This document shows, one piece after another, positions 51,854-61,017 of a stretch of 64,000 nt of DNA; position 1 is the first letter of the stretch; each line of letters begins with the position of its first letter. Position numbers and translations under genes: made by a program. The stretch is from NCBI GenBank assembly GCA_011365025.1, contig RDOF01000008.1:27127-91126 (forward strand), written 5' to 3'. The stretch comes from Candidatus Thorarchaeota archaeon. Its GTDB lineage: Archaea; Asgardarchaeota; Thorarchaeia; Thorarchaeales; Thorarchaeaceae. The notes beneath the pieces were generated by a model, which had not been told where the DNA came from, ran no database searches, and saw only the letters and a list, made by a program, of their open reading frames with translations.

Positions 51854-53221
51854 TCACGGTTCAAAACCTAGCGCTCTCAGTACTCCTTCAGCTGAATTCG
51901 CAGCCTGCTGGAGTCCAACCCCTGCCCCAGCAGTATCAGTACCTACTATGAAGAGGCCTTTTATTGGGGTTTCTGGGCCAGGACGGTCAAGGTCTGTCTG
52001 TCCGGGTATTAGTGCAGCGCGTGTGGCGTATGAAGACTGAATGTGTTCCATCTCGATGTGGTCCAGTATCTCCGGATAGTACTGCTTGAGTCCATTATCT
52101 TTAATCTGCTTCACGACTTCCTGAGGTGTCAGGCCTTCAGGGAGTATGGCAGCAATCCCGAGAAGCTCCTTTCCTTCTGGAGCACATGACGGGTCAAATG
52201 AAGACAAGGAAACCATCCAGGTCTCAGGTCGAGGGTGCACAATTACTCTTGATTTTCTATCCCCAATTACGACTTTATCAAGCCCCAGCCAGAGAGTCAC
52301 GCCTCGGGTGAATAGCAGGTTGTCCCAATTCTCAAAGAACTCGGTTATCTCCCGATTGTTTGATGTGATTATCTTTGACATTGACCATAGAGGAATATTG
52401 CTCACAATTGTAGAGTGAACCAATTCAACGCCCTGTACAATCAGACTGCGTGCAGAGCCGTTTTGCTCATTGATTCTTTCTACTTCAGCATTCAGGACAT
52501 AGTCACCAGTGATGGCATCAACGACGCGGTCCACTAGGTGCTGCATTCCACCAACAGCAATGCCCTCATCATACTCGTCCGACCCGAAAAGCAGTTTCTT
52601 GGCCGAAGCAAGCTTGCTACTCTCTTTGTCTGTATCTCGAAGTGTCCGAAGTGACTCGTAGGCTGACGCTTTGTCAATTGGGACTCCTGCTGCCATGTAG
52701 ATGGCGCTTTGCATGACATCAAGCATCACCTGATTTGTCGCACCCCGGGACTGCATAAACTCAAGAAAGGTGATGTCTTTGTACTTCTTCATCTCATCAA
52801 GATTCATAGTCTTAATTTTCGCCCCAATCTTTGCCAGGCCAAGTCGTCCACGAAGACCGGCTAGCGGCCAGCGGAGTGTCTCTCCAATGCTTGCAGGAAT
52901 TGTGCCGACTTTGTCATTAACTCTAAAGAACCAACCCTCATGAAGGATGAATTCGGGCGATGGTTTCAAGTAATCTCTCAGGAACCTTGCGAAAGCTCCT
53001 CGTTTCACTCGCGTGATTACGTGGAGCCCTTGGTCGACTCTATATCCGTCAACCCAATAACCATGCCAAACACCACCAAGTCGATCACCCTTCTCCAGAA
53101 CTAGTACTCTCTGGCCCTTCTTGGATAGGGCTAGAGCTGTCAATAGGCCTCCGGCACCGCTTCCGGCAATTATGACATCATAGTTTGAGGTGTTGACTTG
53201 ATCAAGATTGAGTTCCTGCAT
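51854..53221 (-). CDS. FAD-dependent NAD(P)-binding oxidoreductase (phytoene desaturase-like)
   Basis: 455 residues. A Rossmann dinucleotide motif YDVIIAGSGAGGLLTALALSKKGQRVLVLEKGDRLGG lies near residue 14, and the C terminus has the second FAD motif GLFIVGTDTAGAGVGLQQAANSAEG. The middle, with GVTLWLGLDKVVIG and LIPGQTDLDRPGPETPIKG, matches the CrtI/amine-oxidase group. In archaea, such enzymes include geranylgeranyl-lipid reductase relatives and carotenoid desaturases; the substrate is not clear. ATG 53221 is chosen over TTG 53281; a CTTAAG near 53260 could be its TATA. Confidence 0.86.
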   Translation of the reverse strand: MQELNLDQVNTSNYDVIIAGSGAGGLLTALALSKKGQRVLVLEKGDRLGGVWHGYWVDGYRVDQGLHVITRVKRGAFARFLRDYLKPSPEFILHEGWFFRVNDKVGTIPASIGETLRWPLAGLRGRLGLAKIGAKIKTMNLDEMKKYKDITFLEFMQSRGATNQVMLDVMQSAIYMAAGVPIDKASAYESLRTLRDTDKESSKLASAKKLLFGSDEYDEGIAVGGMQHLVDRVVDAITGDYVLNAEVERINEQNGSARSLIVQGVELVHSTIVSNIPLWSMSKIITSNNREITEFFENWDNLLFTRGVTLWLGLDKVVIGDRKSRVIVHPRPETWMVSLSSFDPSCAPEGKELLGIAAILPEGLTPQEVVKQIKDNGLKQYYPEILDHIEMEHIQSSYATRAALIPGQTDLDRPGPETPIKGLFIVGTDTAGAGVGLQQAANSAEGVLRALGFEP

Positions 53222-53312
53222 AGTCCGATTCAGAATTCCCTGAAAGGCAGAGCTACTTAAGGGTGTCCGCAAGCCCTTCAAGGTTGATTGTGGAACACAA
53301 CGATATGCTTTC

Positions 53313-54416
53313 CTATAGCAGGTCTATCACGCGGCTTTTGTTCGACGAAGCGTAAGCAGCATCAACTACTCTGTGAGCTGCAATTGCGTCCAGAAAACTA
53401 GGAGATGGCTGTTCATCATTTCTTATTGAGTTGATTAGAGAGTAGCTCAGCGCCGAGTATCGCTCCATCCCCACTGCTGTAAGTGCGTCAAGCGCATCAG
53501 GGTCAAGATTCTTTGCATGTACGCCTAATTCTTCGAGGAGAGATAGATTCGCAGTCTCGGCGTGGATTCTAACCGGGACTTCATCGCCTAGTTGATAGTC
53601 GAGCCAAGTCTTCCCTGATTCCAGAGTTATCCCAATGTATCCCTTTTCAAAGAAGAATTCAATTACTCGTTCACTTGGCCGGTCCACTTCGTGCCAAATT
53701 GAGTCCAATGTGCTCACTGCCCCATTTTCGTGCGTGATGATGAGGGATGCAAGGTCCTCTATCTCGCGGCCAGAGTAGAAGCCAACTTTCGCGAACACGC
53801 TACTCACCTCTCCAAAGAACCATCTGAATATGTCAATATCATGGATGCTATGTTCAATTAACGTGCCACCGCCAGCAATGGATCTGTCCCCGCGCCATTG
53901 TGAGTAGTAACCATGGTCTATAGGATAGTGCTGGTCATCACGAATGTGAGCAAGCTTGGGGGGACCAAAATCATTGTTCTTGAGAAGACGCTTGGCATGA
54001 ATGAGAAATTGATTGTATCTCATTACGAGTCCAACGCCTGCTTTCACTCCAGCATCGGAAGTAGCTGCGTACATATCTCGCGCCTGAACACAACTATGAG
54101 CCAGTGGTTTTTCGCAGAAAATATTCTTTTCCAGATTTGCTGCAGCCTTTACCATGTCGATATGTTGAATTGTGGGTGTGCAGATGTAAACCAAATCAAC
54201 AGATTTGTCGGCAACAAGATTGTTGAAGTCCTCATATGTTCTTGGCACATTGAATAGCTCGGAAGTTTGTTGTAATGACTCAGAATCAGTATCGCAGATT
54301 GCAGCAATCTCCGCGTTGATTAGTTTGGTATCCATAAGAGCAGTCAGGCCTGTAAGATGTGCCCGGCCAATATTGCCGGTACCAATCAGCCCCACGCCGA
54401 TTCGTCCTTTGCTCAA
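53313..54416 (-). CDS. Gfo/Idh/MocA-family oxidoreductase
   Basis: 367 residues. N-terminal Rossmann domain GVGLIGTGNIGRAHLTGLTAL, then VDLVYICTPTIQHIDMVKAAANLEKNIFCEKPLAH (EKP motif). The C-terminal catalytic domain begins near residue 130 with GVGLVMRYNQF, and RGDRSIAGGGTLIEHSIHDIDIFRWFFGE is the typical substrate region. NAD(P)-dependent sugar or inositol dehydrogenases are in this family, so inositol could be a substrate, but this cannot be told. TTG 54416 starts it. Confidence 0.92.
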   Translation of the reverse strand: MSKGRIGVGLIGTGNIGRAHLTGLTALMDTKLINAEIAAICDTDSESLQQTSELFNVPRTYEDFNNLVADKSVDLVYICTPTIQHIDMVKAAANLEKNIFCEKPLAHSCVQARDMYAATSDAGVKAGVGLVMRYNQFLIHAKRLLKNNDFGPPKLAHIRDDQHYPIDHGYYSQWRGDRSIAGGGTLIEHSIHDIDIFRWFFGEVSSVFAKVGFYSGREIEDLASLIITHENGAVSTLDSIWHEVDRPSERVIEFFFEKGYIGITLESGKTWLDYQLGDEVPVRIHAETANLSLLEELGVHAKNLDPDALDALTAVGMERYSALSYSLINSIRNDEQPSPSFLDAIAAHRVVDAAYASSNKSRVIDLL

Positions 54417-54503
54417 AGGGGTTCAACTACCAAGTTCTTCTACGCAAGCATGTATTTTAGTCTTATGAGAATTTCAATGGGGGGTATATAACGCATAATG
54501 AGA

Positions 54504-54510
54504 TTTAATA
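54504..54510 (+). promoter_or_regulatory. TATA box of the long TPR gene
   Basis: TTTAATA 38 bases before GTG 54548. A second TATATA element lies at 54485. The leader would be about 20 bases with AAGGAG as ribosome site. Confidence 0.5.
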
Positions 54511-54547
54511 AGAATCAACAATCGAAGTGATACAAGGAGTAAACCAC

Positions 54548-56392
54548 GTGACATCTGCAGAAGACCTAATCAGAAGTGCAAAGAGCGCACTTAAGGAAGG
54601 GAATAGAAGTGAAGCAGCAGATTTAATGAACAGAGCTGCTTCTATGTACGCAGATAAGGGCGATTACGAAACCGCAACCACTCTATACGAGAGGGCGGCC
54701 CAGTTCTTTTACGACACATATCAGGCAGACAAATGTTTCAAAGCCTTTGAGAACGCCACACTAATGCTTGTCAGACGACCATCATCAACTCAAACGCATG
54801 ATGAAATCGTAAGAATCAATGTGGATGCCGCCGATATAGCATGTCAAGCAACTGAGTTTCAACGTGCAGCGGGCTTTCTTTTCCGTGCAGCTGATTTCGA
54901 AGCTGATGATGAGAAGAAGAGGAAGCTGCAAACAAAAGCTGCTGATGCCTTGGAGAACTTGTCGGACATACACGAAGAAAAGGGACAACTCGAAGAGGCT
55001 GTAGCAGTGCTGAAGAAGGTAGGACGGTTATACTATACTGCTGGTGACTCTGAGCTTGGTAGCAGAATCAATAATCGCGCAGCAAGGTTAGCACTTCGTT
55101 GGGCAAAAGAAGCAAAGGAAAGGAAGGATAATCTTTCTGCAGGAAATGCTATGGCCGAAGCCGCTCAGATAACACAGGCGCTTGGAGACGCACCTGAAGC
55201 AACGAGGATGATGATGGAAGCCGGAGAACTCTATGAGGTGGTTGGCTACTTCGAGAAAGCAGGCAACATCTACGATGCTGCGCAAGAAGCATACGCACTC
55301 GAACGCCTAACTACCGCACGACGACAGGCCATGGCGAAGGCGGCTGAAGCGTATCTAAAGATGGATGGCACTCCTGAGGCAATAGCACCACTCCTTGTGA
55401 AAGGCGGAAACATGTTCCTCGAGATTGGGCGGGATATGAAGGCAAAATGGGCTTTCAAGAGAGCCAGTGAGTTGTTCAGCGAGCTGGCTGCTAAGGCTGC
55501 ACAAGAGGATGATGTGGAATCTGAAAAGAGATACCTGAGATTCCAGGCAATGTCACTGCGAAAGTGGGGAAGACCTGAGGAAGCCGACGAAATTTACCGG
55601 AATGTCATTGAATATTACATCAAACAGGCTGAAGCACATGGAGAAAAGGAAGGAAAAGAAGACCAAGCAGTATCTCTAGAAGCTGTCGCAGAGGTTCTAG
55701 AAGAGGCTGGTGACAAAGCGGAGGCCATTGTACAGCTCAAGCGCTCACTCGCTCTTTATGTTGAATTGGCAGATGAGTTTGCTTCAGCGGATCAAAACGA
55801 TGAGAGCTCCAAGTTCTACAGCAAAGCCGCTGAATGCGCGAAACGTTTGGGGGAAAGCAAGCAAGGCCTATCATATCATGGTGTTGCAAGTGATAAAGCA
55901 GAGCATGCAGCAAAGTACTATGAAGAGATTGGTGTCAAGGAACTTGCAACAATATGGAAACGCACTGCAGGTCTCGAGGCTTTGAAGACTGAAGACAATG
56001 AACGAATAGAGAAGGGAATTCTCCTCTTGCAGCAATCAGCTGCAGGCTTCAAAGAGATTGAAGAAATGGCAGATTCGTTTGATGACCTCTTTGTCGTGTT
56101 CGAAACCCTTTTCCTTAACTATCCTGACAAACGGGATGCTATTTCTCAGACACTTAACGAGATGGATGAGATTTCTCGCAAGACAGAGAATGCCAAAATG
56201 GCTGCCATAATGGCGGTGATACACTCGGTAGAGAATGGTAATCCGACTGCGGCTCTACTAGCCCTTCAAGAACGAGAAGAGGATCTTCTGATCTTAGGGA
56301 GTAGACTAAGGACACTCATCTCGCATTCAAAAATTGTCAGGCCGCCTGATGATGTCAAGGTTAAAGATAGGACTCATTGGGCGTATAAGTAG
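54548..56392 (+). CDS. Long TPR / SNAP-like helical repeat protein
   Basis: 614 residues made of about a dozen TPR-like helical hairpins, for example AADLMNRAASMYADKGDYETATTLYERAAQFFYD and EAVAVLKKVGRLYYTAGDSELGSRINNRAARLAL, DEADEIYRNVIEYYIKQAE. The register, with many Ala/Tyr and repeats of about 40 residues, resembles SNAP or long TPR scaffolds. GTG 54548 is chosen because AAGGAG lies 8 bases upstream; the frame is open to 54527. It is soluble and acidic. A smaller related-looking protein is at 24824. Confidence 0.85.
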   Translation: MTSAEDLIRSAKSALKEGNRSEAADLMNRAASMYADKGDYETATTLYERAAQFFYDTYQADKCFKAFENATLMLVRRPSSTQTHDEIVRINVDAADIACQATEFQRAAGFLFRAADFEADDEKKRKLQTKAADALENLSDIHEEKGQLEEAVAVLKKVGRLYYTAGDSELGSRINNRAARLALRWAKEAKERKDNLSAGNAMAEAAQITQALGDAPEATRMMMEAGELYEVVGYFEKAGNIYDAAQEAYALERLTTARRQAMAKAAEAYLKMDGTPEAIAPLLVKGGNMFLEIGRDMKAKWAFKRASELFSELAAKAAQEDDVESEKRYLRFQAMSLRKWGRPEEADEIYRNVIEYYIKQAEAHGEKEGKEDQAVSLEAVAEVLEEAGDKAEAIVQLKRSLALYVELADEFASADQNDESSKFYSKAAECAKRLGESKQGLSYHGVASDKAEHAAKYYEEIGVKELATIWKRTAGLEALKTEDNERIEKGILLLQQSAAGFKEIEEMADSFDDLFVVFETLFLNYPDKRDAISQTLNEMDEISRKTENAKMAAIMAVIHSVENGNPTAALLALQEREEDLLILGSRLRTLISHSKIVRPPDDVKVKDRTHWAYK

Positions 56393-56470
56393 TATACGCC
56401 CGAAGACCGTTGCTATTCAAAGAAAGACGCAAAAGGAACTCTGTGCCAGTATTGGGCAGGGTGACTTCAT

Positions 56471-56890
56471 TTGGGAACACATCATCAATCAATCAGATTC
56501 CAAACTGGGGGCAATTGTGACTTAGTTGATATTACCGGAGAGGTCGAAGAGGTTGTTAGGAAAAGCGAACTTCGGAATGGGATTTGTACGGTTTTTTCCC
56601 CGGGCTCAACAGCCTCAATCACTACTATAGAATACGAAGGCGGACTGCTCAGAGATTTTCCCAATGCGATGGATAGGCTTGTGCCAGAAGATTTGGTGTA
56701 CGAACATCATCTGAGATGGGGAGATGGGAATGGCCATTCACACGTCAGATCGGCAATATTAGGGCCAAGCGTGACAATTCCATTGGTGGATGGAAAACTA
56801 ACCTTAGGCACATGGCAACAAATTGTATTTTGTGACTTTGACAATAGAGCACGCAGTAGAACGGTCGAGATTATGGTTATCGGAGAATGA
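56471..56890 (+). CDS. YjbQ/UPF0047 family protein
   Basis: 139 residues. The signature GICTVFSPGSTASITTIEYEGGLLRD, HHLRWGDGNGHSHVRSAILGPSVTIPLVDGKLTLGTWQQIVFCDFD is complete, with the conserved His and Glu residues. Some members have thiamine phosphate synthase activity in E. coli, but the physiological role is unknown. TTG 56471 has GGTGA 6 bases upstream. Confidence 0.94.
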   Translation: MGTHHQSIRFQTGGNCDLVDITGEVEEVVRKSELRNGICTVFSPGSTASITTIEYEGGLLRDFPNAMDRLVPEDLVYEHHLRWGDGNGHSHVRSAILGPSVTIPLVDGKLTLGTWQQIVFCDFDNRARSRTVEIMVIGE

Positions 56891-56893
56891 ATT

Positions 56894-57160
56894 TCACAAG
56901 TCGAGTGATTTCGGAAGGTCCCACTCCAATTCCTTCAGGCCCACCGGAAGGGGTTCTGAGTCTCGAATCTTATAGGCAAGATAGTGGATTCTCAGTGAAC
57001 GCCGAAGGCGATGAATTTGAAATGGAGCATTCCAGGCAGGATGGGGCTTTCGGTATCCCAGTGTGTCAACGAGGTCGCGAATCGTATCAAGTTCTCGCCG
57101 TACTTGTGCCTTGACATCTTCAAGGTCACGATCTATTGTAAGAGCAGAACTCCCAGTCAT
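56894..57160 (-). CDS. Small helical protein (88 aa), unassigned
   Basis: 88 residues, with coiled helix ALTIDRDLEDVKAQVRRELDTIRDLVDTLG and a basic RLRRSLRIHYLAYKIR. ATG 57160 has GAGG 8 bases upstream. It lies 63 bases downstream of the Nob1 gene on the same strand. A plus-strand frame (56887-57114) overlaps it and is weaker. Function unknown; may not be real. Confidence 0.5.
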   Translation of the reverse strand: MTGSSALTIDRDLEDVKAQVRRELDTIRDLVDTLGYRKPHPAWNAPFQIHRLRRSLRIHYLAYKIRDSEPLPVGLKELEWDLPKSLDL

Positions 57161-57223
57161 TTCTTGTGCCTCATTGGAATGAACTCCCAAATCCATTAAA
57201 CTAAGAGTGTAACCGGAGTAATA

Positions 57224-57754
57224 CTAACTTGGGTCCAGCCGCTTCCTGTTTGCGGGAACCCTCCGCATGATGGTACCGCAAGTTGGACATTCCTCGCTCA
57301 TCGAAGGACTCTGTTCCCGATAGCCGCAAGCGGGACAGCGTCTTATCCAGGTTATTTTGTCTTTCATCCGTTTGTGAGGATCCAGAATCTGCATACCCAA
57401 TTCCTCAGAAGTGTTAAGGAGCGCAAGGTCCGATGAAACCACAGTAACCTGAAATCCAGTCGATTTCTTGCTCAATGCCAAGGCGAGAAGCTGAATGTCA
57501 GTATCAGACAGGACATCCAAGTCGCCCGTCCTCTTTGCAGCCTCCACCACTTGAGGGATTAGGCGGGGATCCGGTGATTCTTCTACAACTCGGCCGATCA
57601 TCAGAAGTGCTTCAGCTCTTTGCTTGCTGGGCCTGTTTTTGAGTTCCTCAATGATTGCAGGTGTTGTTGCTATTTGGATTTCGGGGTTCTGTTGTATCCA
57701 GTTTGTGAGAAGAGCACCCGTGTCAAGGACATGTATCTTCAGTCTTTGAACCAC
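57224..57754 (-). CDS. nob1: Nob1-type PIN endonuclease with zinc ribbon
   Basis: 176 residues. PIN domain: LKIHVLDTGALLTNW (first Asp), ATTPAIIEELKNR (Glu), DVLSDTDIQLLALALS (Asp pair) and VTVVSSDLALLN. The C-terminal zinc ribbon is RRCPACGYREQ followed by EECPTCGTIM. Nob1 cuts the 3' end of pre-16S rRNA in 40S/30S maturation. The NAD kinase gene ends directly upstream (1 base). Confidence 0.95.
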   Translation of the reverse strand: MVQRLKIHVLDTGALLTNWIQQNPEIQIATTPAIIEELKNRPSKQRAEALLMIGRVVEESPDPRLIPQVVEAAKRTGDLDVLSDTDIQLLALALSKKSTGFQVTVVSSDLALLNTSEELGMQILDPHKRMKDKITWIRRCPACGYREQSPSMSEECPTCGTIMRRVPANRKRLDPS

Positions 57755-58624
57755 CTAAAGCGTCCGCGGGACAAGCCTTGTGTTTATTCTATCCCAGTAG
57801 TTATCATACAGCCTGATGAATTTGGTGACCCCCTCAGCCTTTCGAACCCATACCTTCTCTTCAGGTTCAATGTCCCAACGAGTCTGTCCATCGATGACTG
57901 CAAGACCGGGAGCCTCGGGCTTGACCAGCTCGAGTTCAATTGTAGCATCATCAGGAATGACTACAGACTTCAGCTCGAAGCGAGGAGGACAAACTGGGAC
58001 GAAGATGAAACCATGAACATTCGGTGAGAGAATTGACCCACCTGCCGCAAGAGCATATGCTGATGAACCAACGGGTGTGGCAACCATTGCTCCATCAGCA
58101 CGGCCGTAATCGATTCGTACACCATCAAGATATACCTGAAAGGTCAGCAAGCGTCCAGGAATTTTTGAGACCACGTAAACCTCGTTGAGGGCATCCTCAA
58201 ATCGCCTTTCACCCACTCCAGATGCAATATTCACGTTCTGCTCAATGATACACTCGTTTCGCAGGATTTTCTCAAGGAAGCCAAGAGCTGTTGTTGTACT
58301 GCTCTCAGTCATGAACCCAACATTTCCACGATTCACACAAAATAGAGGTGTTTCTCGATCCGCAAGCTTCGAAAGAGTATACAGGATGGTGCCATCACCA
58401 CCAATTGTGACAACAAAATCAACGTCCATATCCTCAATCAAAGTAGGGGTGGCATGTAGATGAGCTGCGTTGCAGGACCCTTTATCCACAAGAACATCGA
58501 CTTCATTCGCACGAAGAAACTCTGCAATTCGATCTGCAATGCGCTCAATCTCTAGTCGTCCGGGCTTGCAGACTAGGCCAACTCTTCTGCGGTCCGACAG
58601 GATTTGCGGATTAGCCTCTATCAT
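57755..58624 (-). CDS. nadK: NAD kinase
   Basis: 289 residues. It makes NADP from NAD with ATP. Motifs are VVTIGGDGTILYTLSKLA (GGDGT), FCVNRGNVGFMTE, GVRIDYGRADGAMVATPVGSSAYALAAGGSILSP and the Cys-rich stretch FVPVCPP. The start is ATG 58624 or GTG 58633. It is in tandem with nob1 and divergent from the IF5A gene. Confidence 0.93.
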   Translation of the reverse strand: MIEANPQILSDRRRVGLVCKPGRLEIERIADRIAEFLRANEVDVLVDKGSCNAAHLHATPTLIEDMDVDFVVTIGGDGTILYTLSKLADRETPLFCVNRGNVGFMTESSTTTALGFLEKILRNECIIEQNVNIASGVGERRFEDALNEVYVVSKIPGRLLTFQVYLDGVRIDYGRADGAMVATPVGSSAYALAAGGSILSPNVHGFIFVPVCPPRFELKSVVIPDDATIELELVKPEAPGLAVIDGQTRWDIEPEEKVWVRKAEGVTKFIRLYDNYWDRINTRLVPRTL

Positions 58625-58702
58625 TGCGTACACGTCCGAGCAGGTCCTTAGTAAATTCCCCTTTTACTCTTGTTATTGCAAAGAAAGGGACTTCCCGCAA
58701 AG

Positions 58703-58709
58703 TATTTAG
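58703..58709 (+). promoter_or_regulatory. TATA box of the IF5A gene
   Basis: TATTTAG 58 bases before TTG 58761, in the divergent gap with nadK. Confidence 0.4.
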
Positions 58710-58760
58710 ATAGAACAGAAGGTGTAACTGTGAATCAGCCGCAAATACGTGGTGATAGTT

Positions 58761-59159
58761 TTGAGTATTCAGAAGAAAGTAGTAAAGACCCTGAAACCTG
58801 GTAGTTACTTCATGATTGAAGATGAACCATGCCGAGTTGTTTCCATGGAAAAATCAAAGCCAGGAAAGCACGGTGCTGCTAAAGCCAACGTTGTGGCAAT
58901 TGGGCTTTTCGACGATAGAAAACGAAACGTGATTATGCCTGCTGATAGACAGGTAGATGTGCCGGTGATTGAGAAGAGAAGTGCAACGGTTATTGCTGAC
59001 ATGGGCGAAACACTCAGTATGATGGATGTAGAAACCTTCGAAACATACGAAATACCCCGCCCAACTGATGATGAGATTGCTTCGAAAATCCAGCTCAATG
59101 TCGAGGTAGAGATTTGGGACGTCATGGGCACAAAGAAGATTATGCGTGTGAAATCCTAG
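58761..59159 (+). CDS. eif5a: Translation initiation factor 5A
   Basis: 132 residues. The hypusine loop KSKPGKHGAAKANV contains the Lys modified by deoxyhypusine synthase. The N domain starts KKVVKTLKPGSYFMIEDEPCRVV and the C-terminal OB domain follows. The factor helps ribosomes at stalling motifs. TTG 58761 is chosen because GGTGA lies 5 bases upstream; GTG 58749 is the longer alternative. Confidence 0.95.
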   Translation: MSIQKKVVKTLKPGSYFMIEDEPCRVVSMEKSKPGKHGAAKANVVAIGLFDDRKRNVIMPADRQVDVPVIEKRSATVIADMGETLSMMDVETFETYEIPRPTDDEIASKIQLNVEVEIWDVMGTKKIMRVKS

Positions 59160-59249
59160 TACATCTGGCGCCCTTAGGGTATGTAGCAAACTGGCATACC
59201 ATCCATTTATCAATTGAATAGGCGATGAAACTGGGTGAGGCTTGCCCAA

Positions 59250-59690
59250 ATGGCTCCATCGGAGAAAATTGACAAATGGGATCTGAAAATCATCGAACTC
59301 CTATCTGAAGATGCACGAAGCTCCCTTAGGGATATTGGAAAGAAAGTCAAGCTCAGCGCAAGTTCCGTTCGCAATCGCATGGCACGTCTTGTGGAAATAG
59401 GAGTCATCAAGCGGTACACTCTGGATGTTGACTGGAGAAAGCTGGGATATGACATACAGGTCTTACTTCTCATCTCATCATGGAGCAGCTCGGTAAAGGA
59501 GATTTATGAGTCGCTTACCGAACTGGATGAAATCCTGCAAGTGTTCTGGACATCAGGGCCCGCAAACCTTGTTTGTCTCGTTCGAGTGCACGATATGAAT
59601 GAGCTTTCTCAATTCATCTCCGAGAAGTTGGATCGGATTAGAGGCATACAGAAGGTGGAAACCATGTTCCTAATGCCAAGTCCGCATTAG
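59250..59690 (+). CDS. Lrp/AsnC-family regulator
   Basis: 146 residues. HTH: DLKIIELLSEDARSSLRDIGKKVKLSASSVRNRMARLVEIGVIKRYTLDVD. The C-terminal RAM domain (VLLLISSWSSSVKEIYESLTEL to PANLVCLVRVHDMNELSQF) binds effectors such as amino acids. ATG 59250 has GGTGAGG upstream. The gene is next to a GNAT gene (14-base gap), which begins the anomalous A/T-rich zone. Confidence 0.92.
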   Translation: MAPSEKIDKWDLKIIELLSEDARSSLRDIGKKVKLSASSVRNRMARLVEIGVIKRYTLDVDWRKLGYDIQVLLLISSWSSSVKEIYESLTELDEILQVFWTSGPANLVCLVRVHDMNELSQFISEKLDRIRGIQKVETMFLMPSPH

Positions 59691-59704
59691 ATTGATTCCT
59701 ATTT

Positions 59705-60244
59705 ATGCAAAATGATTGCGAGTATTCATATCCTTCGTACCAGATGGCTTTTTCGTGGAATCCAATGGAAGAATCAGATATCAAGTTTGAGAGAGCAGAG
59801 CCTGACGATTTTGATGAAATTCTCTCTCTAGTAAGCAAAACGAATAGTGAATGGTACAGCAGGATTATCCCAAGAGAACACTATCAAGAACCGTTTCTTA
59901 CAAGAGAACAACTTAATGAAATGGCTACGTTCATGGACTTTTATGTACGCAGAGCAGACGGTGAAATCATTGCTGTAGGTTCTCTTGGGATTAGAGATGA
60001 AGGAATTGCTTGGATACCATTAATGACCGTCAGGTCAGATTGCCAAAGAAGGGGAATTGGATCTAGCCTGATGACATATTTAGAACTACTAGCTAAAGAC
60101 CAGGGTTTTGGTAGCATGCAATTAGAAACCGATGGCGGCGCAGATTGGGCCTTGAACTTCTACAGAAAGCAGGGATACTCTGTTTTCAAGAGGGAGAAGA
60201 ATCCATGGGGGTATCATGTGTGGATGCAGAAACGGATGCAGTGA
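59705..60244 (+). CDS. GNAT-family N-acetyltransferase
   Basis: 179 residues. VRSDCQRRGIGSSLMTYLELLAKDQGFGSMQL is the acetyl-CoA motif A (Q/RxxGxG/A) and DGGADWALNFYRKQGYSVF the B motif. The target cannot be told. ATG 59705 opens the frame, but ATG 59765 (MEESDIKFERAEPDDF) would be a more usual start. The base composition is more A/T-rich than the neighbours. The first displaced tRNA-end copy (60274) follows 29 bases after its stop. Confidence 0.88.
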   Translation: MQNDCEYSYPSYQMAFSWNPMEESDIKFERAEPDDFDEILSLVSKTNSEWYSRIIPREHYQEPFLTREQLNEMATFMDFYVRRADGEIIAVGSLGIRDEGIAWIPLMTVRSDCQRRGIGSSLMTYLELLAKDQGFGSMQLETDGGADWALNFYRKQGYSVFKREKNPWGYHVWMQKRMQ

Positions 60245-60273
60245 CCTACTCAGTATCTCTCGATTCAGAAAGA

Positions 60274-60295
60274 TGGTGCGGAGGGCGTGATTTGA
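60274..60295. repeat. tRNA-Leu 3'-end copy A
   Basis: 22 bases matching the 3' end of the tRNA-Leu gene at 62131-62152 with two differences (TGGTGCGGAGGGCGTGATT, then TGA). It corresponds to CCA, discriminator, 3' acceptor strand, 3' T-stem strand and half of the T loop. It marks the left edge of the first inserted segment. Confidence 0.75.
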
Positions 60296-60317
60296 GCTTC
60301 AAAAGCTCATTGGTGTT

Positions 60318-60533
60318 CTACTCCTCCCATTGTGTAGATATACTCTCTATGCTCGACAGCTTAATGTAATTTTCATCACATTTCTTCTTTAGTGACCATT
60401 TTACCATTACATAGTCGTCGCCAATATCAAGAATGTATCCGGGAAAGCTGTTGTGACTTTCAGTTCGGATGGTTGTTTTGACTTTCTCATCAAATGCACG
60501 CTTCAGAATGTACAGAAATTTCTTTTCGCTCAT
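60318..60533 (-). CDS. Small Sm-like or SH3-like protein (71 aa) in cassette 1
   Basis: 71 residues with a beta-barrel-like pattern (TTIRTESHNSFPGYILDIGDDYVMVKW, NYIKLSSIESIS), reminiscent of Sm/Hfq or SH3-like folds; it lacks a clear Sm2 motif. ATG 60533 follows GGGAGGT at 10 bases. It is the only gene between tRNA-end copies A and B and is opposite in direction to the other cassette genes. Function unknown. Confidence 0.65.
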   Translation of the reverse strand: MSEKKFLYILKRAFDEKVKTTIRTESHNSFPGYILDIGDDYVMVKWSLKKKCDENYIKLSSIESISTQWEE

Positions 60534-60565
60534 TCTCTTACAAACCTCCCCATACTGGAAGTAGT

Positions 60566-60587
60566 TGGTGCGGAGGGCGAGATTTGA
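60566..60587. repeat. tRNA-Leu 3'-end copy B
   Basis: 22 bases; the first 19 (TGGTGCGGAGGGCGAGATT) are identical to the tRNA-Leu 3' end at 62131-62149, followed by TGA where the tRNA has CGA. It lies between the small gene and the cupin gene. Confidence 0.8.
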
Positions 60588-60601
60588 TTTGTCGCAAGTA
60601 G

Positions 60602-60609
60602 TATATAAT
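60602..60609 (+). promoter_or_regulatory. TATA box of the cupin gene
   Basis: TATATAAT 40 bases before ATG 60649, a good archaeal promoter. It lies 15 bases after repeat copy B, inside the cassette. Confidence 0.55.
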
Positions 60610-60648
60610 CTTAATATCCTATCACTCGATTCACCAATGTGAAAAGAA

Positions 60649-60984
60649 ATGGATGCTGAACATTATCCAGATTGCATCAAAGTTCTACCAAAGGCCAAGA
60701 TTCCAACGGAAGGAGTCCAGGCATGGATAGCCCAAGGTGGTGCATTTCAGGTGGCCTTCTTCGAAATAGAGCCCATTGGAATAGTTCCCCCGCATAGTCA
60801 TAGTGCACAATATGGATTTGTCATTGAAGGTGAAATGCAACTTACAGTTGGTGACGAAACGAAGCTGTACACGAGAGGCGATTCATACTACATACCCGAA
60901 GGGGTGGTCCATTCTGCTGAATTCAAGACTTATTTCAGGGCTATGGATTTCTTTGCTGAACCTAAAAGATACGAAGTGGAATAG
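60649..60984 (+). CDS. Small cupin protein in cassette 2
   Basis: 111 residues. The cupin metal site is PPHSHSAQYGFVIEGEMQL (HxHxxxxxE) and YYIPEGVVHSAEF (the second His). Such single-domain cupins bind a metal or sugar and include isomerases, dioxygenases and sensors; function not decidable. It is the only gene between repeat copies B and C and has its own TATA box. Confidence 0.88.
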   Translation: MDAEHYPDCIKVLPKAKIPTEGVQAWIAQGGAFQVAFFEIEPIGIVPPHSHSAQYGFVIEGEMQLTVGDETKLYTRGDSYYIPEGVVHSAEFKTYFRAMDFFAEPKRYEVE

Positions 60985-61017
60985 GGTAAGGATGTCTTGA
61001 GCATAGAAGATGAATAA

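Noticed and set aside
56887..57114. 75-residue plus-strand frame
   Set aside because: Overlaps the minus-strand frame at 56894-57160, which has a better ribosome site and helix pattern.
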